Assembly: GCF_947179165.1 (NCBI RefSeq)
Contig: NC_077237.1
Span: 16,701,523 to 16,765,522, forward strand
Length of the DNA stretch: 64,000 nucleotides
From: Solanum dulcamara
Lineage: Eukaryota; Streptophyta; Magnoliopsida; Solanales; Solanaceae
Direction of reading: 5' to 3'
Every line of letters begins with the position of its first letter. Positions within the stretch are counted from its first letter, which is position 1. Made by a program: the position numbers and the translations under genes. This document shows positions 1-11,300 of the stretch, piece by piece. The notes under the pieces are model-generated. The model saw only the letters and a program-made list of their open reading frames with translations. It ran no database searches and was not told the origin of the DNA.

Positions 1-518
1 AATTTTACATACTTGTACATTCCATGTACTGACGTCATTCGACCTGCATCATTTTATGATGCAGATACAGGTGTTAGAGATCCTCACCAGACGCATCGTT
101 GAATATCATTACTTTTATCTATTTGGTGAGTCCTTGTATTCGGAGGAACTCTTTATCCTTTCATTATTGTTGAGTATTATATATTTTTTGAGATATCGAT
201 GGACATGTCATTGGCACCGTCTGATGGTATTAGAGGCTTCGTAGACAAAGTTTGATGATCTAATTGGAGTAGTTTTCCTTTGAAACTACTTTTCCTAAGG
301 ATTATTTCTTTCCTTTGATGTTGATGATGGAGATCCCACATAAGTATTCTTGTTTTCACTTAAGTCTTTCGATGATAACGGGTGAGTGAATAGCTCTTGT
401 TTTCACTTTAAGTCTTTCGCTGATGACGAGTGAGTGATGAGACCAAGTGGTTCTCTTGGAGAGCAGAGATGGTTTTTGAGTGTCGGCCACACCTAGGGTA
501 CCCTCTCAAGGCGTGACA
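1..518 (+). mobile_element. 3' part of a Tekay/Del-like gypsy LTR (fragment cut by window start)
   Basis: The sequence matches the end of the complete LTR at 54206-56647: the block around 1-80 corresponds to about 56160-56240, and the last 40 bases, ending GCGTGACA, correspond to the end at 56647. The LTR ends in the expected CA at 518. No primer-binding site follows; instead the next bases continue a minus-strand gypsy gag, so this is a solo LTR or LTR remnant inserted into that gag. The 5' part lies outside the window, so the target duplication cannot be tested. Confidence 0.75.
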
Positions 519-1611
519 AAACCTAGGGTCAATGTGGTGGGCAGGCACATAACGATCTCTATCACCATCTTTTTCTCTCCAGTTGGTGCCTCTATCAGGC
601 CAATCTCTTTCCCTTTCTCTCCAACCATCATCATGATCCTTGTTCCAACCTTGATTTCTGCCCGGCCTTGGATAGCTCGGACGAGAACCCCTACTTAGTT
701 TGTTTAGAATTTGACTTCCTCATTATACATCGCATCAAACATAGCACCATTTGGGTTCAACCCACTATTCGCACCAACCACACTCACGGCCTTATAACCA
801 CCACTCATGACATGCTTTGACAACAAGTCAATATAGGTCATCATCTTTGCCATATTTTCATCATGCTCATGATTTTTCTCCAATTGCTCTTTGGTCAGAC
901 CAACATTTAGAGGGGACACATGATCCTTCCTTGAATGTCATGCATGATTTATTTTGGTCACCTCATCAAGCAATGTCGATGCCACAACAAATGGTTGATG
1001 CATAATCCCACCTTGAATGAGTTTATCAACTACTCTCTTATTCATGGTATCAAGACTCTTATAGAAGTATTGCAGCAGCACATTATCCGAAAATCCATGA
1101 GTAGGACATTGTAGTAACAACTTTTGGAACCTCAACCACGTTTCTTGAATGGGCTCACCATCAACCCGTTTGAAATTCTAAATATTGTCCCTCAACTTTA
1201 ATATCTTCGAGATAGGGAAAAATCTTTCATAGAACGCTTGTGTTAGCTCCTCCCACGAAGTAATAGAGTCCCTTGATAATTCGGCTAACCACTTTGTTGC
1301 TTCCCCCACTAGAGAAAAGGGAAACAAACTGATGGACTTTTGAGAAATACTCTTGAATGAGAATGGTCCACACACATCCAAGAAATTTTGAATGTGATCA
1401 TGTGGGTCCTCATGAGCAAGTCCCTCAAAGAAACCTTTCATCTGCAGCAGTTGAAGCATACTTTGGTTACACGAAAAATAACATTGCCCACAGTTGGGGG
1501 CAACGAATAGCACCAGAGCTTTCCATTTGATCCATGTTGACATCATTCAAGTTTCCGACATCATCATTCTGCCCATGTAGACTAGCAGTGTTTATCCCAT
1601 TAACACTCATG
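519..1611 (-). pseudogene. Ty3/gypsy gag pseudogene, Athila/Tat-like
   Basis: Reading the minus strand from an ATG at 1611 gives a start resembling plant gypsy gag (MSVNGINTASLHG), then the conserved retrotransposon gag core (residues reading EDPHDHIQNFLDVC, FPFSLVGEATKWLAEL and SWEELTQAFYERFFP), then FQKLLLQCPTHGFSDN, DEVTKINHA and an Arg/Trp-rich tail (GWREREREDW-like) towards 519. The reading frame changes several times (near 1500, 1170, 920 and 700), so no intact protein is made. Gag would form the virus-like particle. At 518 the gag meets a foreign LTR, so the rest of the element has been displaced or lost from this window. Confidence 0.8.
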
Positions 1612-1714
1612 TCTTCACCAATTGAGAGCAAACAACAAGAAAACTAATAAGAGAATTCTATTACAACCAAATTAGTTCATGAAAATACTTCAATAAAAGA
1701 ATTCTAAGCACCAC

Positions 1715-1732
1715 TCCCCCAGCAACGGCTTC
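1715..1732 (-). other. Degenerate primer-binding site, tRNA-Asp type
   Basis: On the minus strand this reads TGAAGCCGTTGCTGGGGG, about 14 of 18 bases matching the TGGCGCCGTTGCCGGGGA site typical of Athila/Tat gypsy elements. It lies about 100 bp upstream of the gag start and directly inside the LTR edge, as expected for a 5' end on this strand. Confidence 0.6.
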
Positions 1733-1742
1733 ATTTTTATAA

Positions 1743-3290
1743 TGATCAATACACCTCTTATGATTCCAAGTGTAGGCGATCGCTATCAAATATAAACCCA
1801 ATGAAGAGTTGGGGTCGATCCCACGAAGAGCGGTATTGAAGAGAATTCAAATACGAAGTACGAAGGTGTTCTAACTTCTTGTAAAGTAGAAACAAATAAA
1901 ACGTAACATAATGTAAATCGCTAAATTTTAGTTATTAATATAAAGAGAGTTTGGTAATATATCGTTAACAAAAACAGTGATCACGGGATTTGAACAAGTA
2001 GAAGAGGGACTTCTAGGGGGGTGTAGTTAGAATCATAGTTCGAACAAGGATAAAAGTACAGTTCAACATAGTTAATTATCGATGAGTAGGCTAGATCAAA
2101 CACACATTCGATATGCACTTTTCAATCACTAATTGACTTTCCATGCACGTTCTCTCGAAACTAAACATGGATACTACTACAAATAAATTCAAACCTTAGC
2201 ACAATTTCCTCTCTCGAGTGAAATTAACAATTGACATACATCAACGGCTATTCATTAGCTCACCCATTCCATACTACCCTCTCAAGAAAATATGGAGATA
2301 TAAAGTAGAATTAAGTTTGCAACCTCAATTCATAAGTTAAACATGTGAACTAATAAAACCCATCTCAAATTTAACACAATGTTGAGCTAATACACAAAAT
2401 CTAAGTTCAAAATTAAGATTAAATTATATTTGCACACCCCTAGAAGCCAGAGGTTTACCTACATATGATAAAGAGAATTATACTGAAATAGTTGTTTGCC
2501 ATCAATTCCAACTGAATTACCCTTCAAATTGAATTACCCAATGCAAAAATCAACAATTCCCATAAGTATTTGGGGTTCTTCTTTTGGTGTTTAGAGCAGT
2601 GAAAGTATCAATCTTCTCTTTCTTCGGAGCTATTTATACCTTCCCAAAAAGTGGCAAAAAACTCACTTCAGAATCATTTCAACGACATTAGTCGTGCTCG
2701 TCTAAGGGTTCGGTGAGTCGTCAATTGGGAAGACTCCTTGCTTTTCATTAGCTTCACTTCTTCAGTACTCAAGCTCCCTTTTGGCTAGCTCTAAAGATCC
2801 CGCATTCCTAGTTAGCGAGTCGCCATTTGGAGTTCAAACTCGCCCTTTTGCCATTTTTTCTAATTAGAAATCTCAGAATAATTTGGCGAGCTAAGTCAAG
2901 CTCACATTCCGTGTCGGCGAGTCACCGTCTGCATATTTCTCTCCTCTTTTCACCACGCTTTCTGAGCAGAACTCTCTGACATATTTGGTGAGTTCAATCG
3001 TGCTCGCCTTTCAGTCTTTTGGATCGCCCAGTTGGCTTGACTGTTGGCCCATTTTTTCAGAACTCTTAGGCGATATAATGGTTCACTCAATGAGTCACCG
3101 AGTCCCCTTTGGCGAGTGTCAGCCTTCCTTCTTTGCAATTTTTTCCAACTTTTTGGCTTCTTTTTTGCAATATAATGTCCTTGCCTTGTCCTTACACCTT
3201 TATAGCTGCAAATCAACACTTTAACATCAGTTATGGACACAAAATAGGTATTGAGGACACTAATTCGTGAAATAACAAGCCCTAAATGAA
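1743..3290 (-). mobile_element. LTR of the Athila/Tat-like gypsy element (outer edge approximate)
   Basis: This block lies immediately outside the primer site of the minus-strand gag, so it should be the 5' LTR of that element. The inner edge at about 1743 is read from a CA next to the primer site. The 2690-3130 part repeats short motifs such as GGCGAGTC and TCGCC, which I associate with Solanaceae gypsy LTRs. No coding potential. The outer edge near 3290 is a guess from the change in composition; no target duplication was found. Confidence 0.45.
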
Positions 3291-4606
3291 TGTTGGAATG
3301 CAGTATCCTCTCTTCTCAATTATATAATGTGGAGAAGTGTTTGATTCTTGAGAGAAATCAAAACCGTTGTTGCTTTAAAAGTCAACTGTAAATCATCATT
3401 GCTTTAAAACTCAACGTAGTGGTTGTAAATCATCACTGCATTGCACGTGTTTGCGAAGTCTTGAGAACATCTTTTACAAAGTTATTATTTGTTCTGCAAA
3501 CAATTTGTTGCCGAATGTTACAAAAATTTCTAAGCAACTAATTGTGCTCGAATCCACAATTGGGGTCGATAAGTCTACACGATAGTATTGTCTTCTGTGG
3601 AAGTTGCCTGGTGATTGTCATTTTGCCTCTTATTCAACCGCAATTGTGAACATAAGTACACAACCAATGAGAGTTTAGTATGAGTTAGTTGCTTTATCAA
3701 TATATATAATTGTTGATTTAGTTATCTAACTATGTAGTGCATACTTATTTCATGGGAGATTGAACTCGTTCGTGGGTCTGCGTTTTTCATATAGACCCTG
3801 GCATAGAAGTTGAAATGTTTGTCTCTACTCAATTCTAACTTGCGGAAGGCGTCACATTCTTACTTCGATTATATATGTCCAGTATTGGGTGTGTGTTTTT
3901 CTTCTCTCTTTTTTTTTTGGGGAGGGGGGGGGAGGGGGGGATTGTACGAAAGATAATTATTCAACTCTTTCTTTATGATTTTAAATTATTGGAAGTATAG
4001 TAAAAGGTTTTTTAAAATACCCATCAGGGCATACCTGCTCTCTTGCTGCAGAAGTTATTGGCTGTGTTTGTTTGATTTAAAGTGATAAAGATGAGAAGTT
4101 GCATCTGTTTGAGATTTGAGAGACGTTTGCGACTGTACATAAGATGAATGGTGGAAGTGGCGACTCTTCACGCAGGAGGTGTTTGTGGTGTTTTGGTGTT
4201 TTTAGTTAGGGGTTTCTATTAAGTTAGGAGTGTTTACACACCATTTCCGGGATAATTCTTGACTTGTTTTCCACAAAATAAAGTTCAAACTTCACCAATA
4301 AAAATATCTTCCTTCAATAAAATAAACCCCCCACTACACCCACACAAATTACCTTACTTGTTTGTGCACACTATAGTATTAGGCTCTTATTTATAGGTGC
4401 AGGAGTAGAATAAGATGGTATTGGATTACTAAGAACATGTCATAGTGGGTTAGAGGATAAACATTACTCTTGTCCAAAGAATTCAAACTCTGGTAGCTGT
4501 GAAACTAGAAGCAAAGAATTCAAACTCGTGAAAGAAGCCGAAAGAGGAACAAGTCAGGTTTTGAATGAAGATATACAATCAAACAGTTACTGCAGCTTTA
4601 TCAACT
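3291..4606. other. Intergenic sequence and probable 3' UTR of the asparagine synthetase gene
   Basis: No open frame or recognisable repeat covers most of this stretch. A G-rich run lies at 3919-3941. From about 4380 to 4606 the minus strand would be the 3' UTR of the neighbouring gene; an AATAAG-like signal occurs near 4388 on that strand, but the poly(A) site cannot be fixed from sequence. Confidence 0.4.
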
Positions 4607-5306
4607 TCAGGTTTCTTTAACCTCATAAGCAGCTTCATGAACACCAAGAGCAGCTCGACCGGATGGATCTAGATTCTTGGACCAAGCTGCATCCCATTCT
4701 ACTGCTTTTGCAGTGCTGCATGCCACACTTGGACCACCTGGAACAGTCTCCCTTGCAGCAGCCTGCTCCAAATAACAGTTAAAAGTTATGATTACCCTTG
4801 TCAGTTATCAACAAATACCAAGATAGAAGCAATCGAGTTAGTGGCCTAAATAAAATTGGAAAGTAACAAGAAAAAAGAAAATACTATTTGGGACAAAGTA
4901 TCACAAATTGGACATGTATCACAGGGAAAAGTAGACATGAAAGGCCCACCTTGGGGAAATATCGCTCGAAAATAGTTCTATAGTAGTATCCTTCCTTTGT
5001 TGTGGGTGTGTTATGCGGGTAAACAAAACTTGCATTCGCTAACATAGAATCAGAAACCTGGATCAAATGTAAAAGATGTGTTAAACATTACCACAAAAGG
5101 AAGGGAGAAGGAATCAAAAAGAAGGGAACAGAAAGAACAAAAAACTCACCAGACTGTTTGCGTGATCCTTCAAGCCATCAATCCAACTGTAGCCAACTCC
5201 ATCACTGAACTGTTCCTTCTGCCTATACAAAATATGCTAAAAAGGAAAACAGACGAGGCTCAACAACTTGATCATAATGTCTTTTCATAGTCATTTATAG
5301 CTTGAA

Positions 5307-5366
<60 letters not shown>

Positions 5367-8300
5367 GGACTTAGAAGGGGAGCCTTGGAGTAACTGGTAA
5401 AGTTGCTGCCATGTGACCAGGAGGTCACGGGTTCAAGCCTGGAAACAGCCTCTGGCAGAAATGCAAGGTAAGGCTGCGTACAATAGACCCTTGTGGTCGG
5501 GCCCTTCCCCGGACCCTGCGCATAGCGGGAGCTTTAGTGCACCGGGCTGCCCTTTTTTTATATATAGACAGGACTTACACATGCATGTGCTTTACTTGAA
5601 TATATATGTGCAAGTTGGGATTTGTACATATGATACCCTTATTCGTGACACATACAATACACTTCTGTGCATAAGTGTACACAATGTATTTGGGGTTTGC
5701 TTGCCTTTTTATATTTTGTTTTAATGAGTCTGCTTGCCTATTTACACAAGTGAATAAACAATTTTGATTTTTGGACCTGATAGAAGAAAACCAACAAACC
5801 TTTGGCAGATAAGGATTCTGATCATCGTCAAAAGCATCGCGTACAACCCACTTTTCTATTCTTCCGAGATCAGGTCGGATCTGTAATGTTTCAAGAAAGG
5901 TTTTTCAGCATATTATAGTCACTGTACAGAGATACAATTAATTGTAGGATCATACTAGATGTACAGACGAGGTAAGCAACATTGTACTGAGGTTATGAGC
6001 ATGAAGCTATATTGTATCCCAAATATCAGACCCGTTCAAGTAACACTGACTTTGTAATATGGAGGTAAAATACTTGAATGTACTTGCCATTTTTTGTCTG
6101 GCAGAAATTCTCTAGACCAAACATAAGTCGCAGCAAGCTCGAGTATAGAAATGCACCCAAGGGTGTGGCCTAGTGGTCAATGAAATGGTTGAGAACCCTG
6201 AGGTCTCAGGTTCAAAACTTGGAGACAAAAAACACTAGGTGATTCTTCCCACTGTCCTAGCCTTGGGGATAGAGTTACCAGGTACCTGTTGCTGGTGAGA
6301 GGTGGCAGGTATCCCGTGGAATTAGTCTAGGTGCGCAAAAGCTGGCCCGGACACCACGGTCATCAAAACAAAACAAAAAAATAAGAGCCAAATAAATTTA
6401 ATCATGATCCAGAAACGCTCTCATTTATTTAGAGATAAACACAGGAAGGTCGACACATCATAGATTCATGATGGAACAAGATTGAACTTGTCTCTTTAAA
6501 GAATGGTGGTTTCAGTCAACTTGTGTGCACCTCAACTAATCCACCAAGTACCTGCAGCCTCTCACTAGCTCAAGTACTAGGTAACTCTGCACCAAGGAAG
6601 CATATGAGAAATAATTACCTTACATTTTTTTCACTTGAGATTTGAACCCGGGTCTTCCATGATGTTGAAGACTGTTTTTCTACATAATTTGCAGTAATCT
6701 TTTAACATTTTTTTATGTAAGATGTCATTTTACCCCCCTTGTTCCTTGAAGGAGAAAAAGGATCTCTTTTTCTTTTTTGGTCTTTGTTAATCTTGTTTTG
6801 GTCGTTGTGTGGGGGTGAGTTAGAAATTTAAGAGGGGAAGCATTTACCATTTTCCATTCTGGATCGATGTTCATTGCAATATTGATAAATTCTTTATCCA
6901 AGAAAGGTACACGAGCTTCAACACCCCAAGCTGAAGTAGATTTATTGGCCCTCAAGCAATCATAAAGATGAAGTGCTTTAATCTGGATTAACATCAAAGC
7001 ATCCATCAGAGCTAGAAATAGTTCAAAGATAATTCTAGTAAAAATGCAGTTACTTCCAATAACCCCTGAATGATTGAAAAAATGATAATGTTCACCTTTC
7101 TACAAGTTTCTTGGTGAAACTCCTCTTTGTTGGGTGCCTTGTGGAAATATAAATAACCACCAAAAATTTCATCAGAACCTTCACCAGATAAAACCATTTT
7201 CACACCCAAAGACTTTATCTTCCGAGACATGAGAAACATTGGTGTACTGGCTCTGATGGTGGTCACGTCATATGTTTCAACATGATATATGACTTCCTCT
7301 AAGGCATCAATCCCTTCCTGATATAGCAATGCAAACAAGTATATAGTCAATTTGACTTAAATAGGTTATACTCCTGAGAAGGAAAATCAGCTTGGTATGT
7401 CTTTAGGAAAAGATACCTGCACTGTAAAGTGAAACTCATGGTGACGAGTTCTAAGGTAGTCTGCCACCTCTCTGGCAGCTTTCAGATCAGGAGAATCCTA
7501 AAGTCAAAGAAAAGACAACCTAAATTACAATGACACAACAAAATATAAGCAAAAGAAATGAAACAATACACTACAAAGATGGATAAAACACTCATCTCAG
7601 AACTCCATTAATCACACCAAATGGCTTCCTAAAAACTCTATGAATCTTATGTGTGATTGTGGACAACAACAGACCTACTAAATAAGGTACATTAAACAGT
7701 ATTAAGTACACGAAAATCTGCCAAATTTGGCCTCATGAGAGGTGTTGAAAGAGTTTGGCACAGGTAATCAAAGTGCAGCAATTAGAAATTTCGAAAGATG
7801 TAGATTTAGTTCAGAGAAATGACAGCGATCAGTTCTGATCATCTTCTAAAGCTATTGACACTTGGAAGATTCCAGAATCTCCCATATACAAGATAGTAGC
7901 ACCTTTTCAGGACCGATGATGAAAGAAATAAGCAAGTTAATAGTACCCACCCTTGCAACTGGAGTTAAATTTCCTTTCTCCAAAAGTAAGCAAAACATGA
8001 AAAAAGAGAGATATAACTGCAACAAGAGAAATAAACTAAAACAAGAGAATGAAAGCCAGGATAGACTAAAGTCATATCAGAATTAACCACGATATCAAAA
8101 GGAAATCGACAATTCCTAATGGTAAGATTCATTTCCCGAGAAGGCATTTGGTATCTTATATGGAAAACTTCCATTTTTGCTATTACTTTGCAAATCCTAT
8201 GTATGGAACATGTGAAAGGGACAGCGATGATGGTCCAGAACCTCTATATGATAATACAGTTATCAATTTCCAAACAGAGCATGTCCACTAAGGAAGCATC

Positions 8301-11300
8301 ATCACCTTCAAGCCTACACAAAACGTATGCAACTGTGTTCCCCATTGTCGACCGGCTTCTGTATCAGCCAAATAACGGTTAGCCACTGCAGCAACAAGTG
8401 AAGAATCCAGTCCGCCTGAGAGAAGCACACCAAATGGTACATCCGTCATGAGTCTCTTAACTACAGCCTGTATAAAGTAAATGTAAAGAATAAGATTAAC
8501 ATTTAATGTGGGCATCATCCACCTGTATCTGCATTCTGAAGTTTATATCTCAACAGTGGGATTTCTTTTTCAGTATCTTGGGCCTAAGTGGGTGTATGCC
8601 AAGAATTACTCTTCAGTTCTTTCAAGGTTGGCGCAGGGTATTCACAAAGCTTCATACCCTCTATGAAACAGTTCCAGCAGCCTTTTAGTGGAATTTGGCT
8701 GGAAAGAAACAAGAAATATTTTGGGAACAAAAAGGAATCCTCACCAAAAATCAAAGGCAGTTATATTATATATCTTATCTTAGATTTTGGTGCGACATGG
8801 CCATAGTAGCTGTAAATGATAGCTAAGCTGATTTTTTTAGCACATTACTCAGCTTGTAATGGCATTCTTTGTTTTTATTGTAACTGCTCCTAGCATTCTC
8901 TTTTTGCTGTTTACTAATGAAAGTTACAAATTACGATTAAAAAGAATAGCATTTAATGCACTAAACAGATAGTAGAGAGTGGATACAAAAATCAGTAGTA
9001 ATCAGGAAAAGCTATTGACACATTTCACACAAAATTGTACAATTTGCATGTGAAGGTCAAAAAGAAATGATAATGATTGAGACCAAATATCGTGCACACT
9101 CTACAGTTCACATCCATCAACAAGTTGCTTTAACATTTTTATGATTTTCTTTGGACAAACACAGGCTTTATTTAGTAGGGGAAAGTATTACAAACAAGAG
9201 GACAATCAAAATGACTGCTACATCAAGGATATCTGCTCTCCAATCAGTCAAGGGGATATATGTCCGGGGGGGATATATGTACTGAAAGAGTCCCAAGGAC
9301 TTTGACAAAGTTCAAAATAGAACAAAGTGAAAGGTGCTAACCTTTTATGACATTTAAAGGGCTATGTCAAAAACATGCCAGGAAAGCACATAATGATTGC
9401 ACCACAATTTTTTATGCAACATAGAAACAAGCAACATCCAGAATAAACTGACCTTCTCAAAAGCCTTCCGTAAGACAAGGGGATCATATGGAGTAGAAGG
9501 AATGGTTTCCGAAAACCATGGTGGGTTGTACCATCTTCTAAGTCCTCCTGCACATTTAATTTATTTAGAGATAGCATGAATAGTTCTTGAAAGAAAACAC
9601 TTGAAAGGATGACTTTTTGATAACAATTATGATTTTAAATATTTCCTTCACACCAAAGACCAAGGTTCGCTTTTTATCCATCCAAAAATCAAAATGGTGA
9701 GTGCCCCCATCCTATACTCCAAGGATTTAAGCTAATATAAATAATACTCCAATCATTTCATTATATATGACTTCTTTTCATTTTACATGACGGTGTGGAT
9801 TGGACATAGATTTTAAGATGCTAATATGACCAGTGTATTAAATCAGTACTGGTAGAGAAAATATTAATGTAATGGTTGCAATACATCAACCAATAGTGTA
9901 TAGAATAATATTAGTAACAGAATATTCTCAAACTTCTACACTGTCCAAAATAAAAATAAAAAGTCATAGAAATACTACTTTATTTGGTATTGTATCTACG
10001 GACTCCTCTAATTTAAGAACTCAATAGCTCCTTTTGATTGAGGTTTCATTACATTGACCATCCTTTCTCTGGAGAAAATAGAATCTTATGTTGAGGTAAA
10101 TATTGGAAACACATCAAAAAAGAGGGTTTGTAATGCTGTATTGCACTTACAATTTCATTTTAACCCATAGAGGGGTTTCGAAAGTAAAATATAATCTTCT
10201 TAGCTAACGTTACTAAAAGTACATTCTAGCATCCCACCATCCCAAAAGACTCCTCAAGATTGAAGCTGCATTGATTATCCTAAAAGCAATTTTGTTAATT
10301 TTTTTTATAGTTGTGGTATCCAGGCTAGCTTGCGTTTACCTGGACTAATTTTCACAGGGTACATGGTACCTCCTACCAACATGGGTACTAGGTACTCTTT
10401 ACACCATGGCTTGGATAGATGGGAAGAAATCATCTAGAAGCAATTTTGTGCAACAATAACAAGAGATAAATAATTACACCATCATTAAGAGTTTTAAGAC
10501 TGTTTTCAACAGGACCCAAAAATATGAAATAAATAGGAAAAGTATGTTGACCATACAGGAAACATGATCAGCTATCAAGATGAATGAAATCCAGGCTCAG
10601 AGATGAGCATACCATTTTTGCTTGAATAAATATGACCAGGAAGGAAGCTAACAAATCGTTCACAATCATCACTTAAGGCTTTCATCTCCGAGGAAAACCA
10701 TATGGACCCTGCACAAAAGTAATAGTTATTTCAAGTCACTGCTTGAATATGCATATGCAAAGTTGTTTAAAATTTGAACTCGTGCAGTCTATATACATGA
10801 TCCAATGGAAGCTTTTGTTATTTTCTCTATATGCAGAAAGGGCTGAAAGCAAATTGTGGAAAAATAAAATTACGGGCATGGGCAATAATGTGAATGTACA
10901 TCAACAGTTGTTTAGCCTTACTACTCAAAACAACTCGAATTGAAACAAACATGTCTGTCAACATCAATGTGTAAGGTTCCAAGTAAAAGAGCTACATTCT
11001 ACCTAATGTTTCTCCTTTTCCTTTGAAGTGAAATACGTAACACTAAAAACACACTTTATTTTCTACTTAAGGCATTAAGAAGTGGCTCAGAATCAGTTAG
11101 GCTTTTGTAATCCATATAAATACAAATTGTAGTCCAATGCATACATGGACTGAGCACACTAAAAAGATGGACTAATCTTGGAAGGACGAACACGGTAATA
11201 CCGTAAAGAGAACGAAGAGCTAAATCTATTAGAAAAATGAACTGACATGTGCATCTGATATTCATTACCATTTTCACTACCAAAGGGACACATAAACTCA

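Noticed and set aside
480..698. 72-residue plus-strand frame
   Set aside because: Antisense of the Arg/Trp-rich tail of the gypsy gag and partly inside the LTR end.
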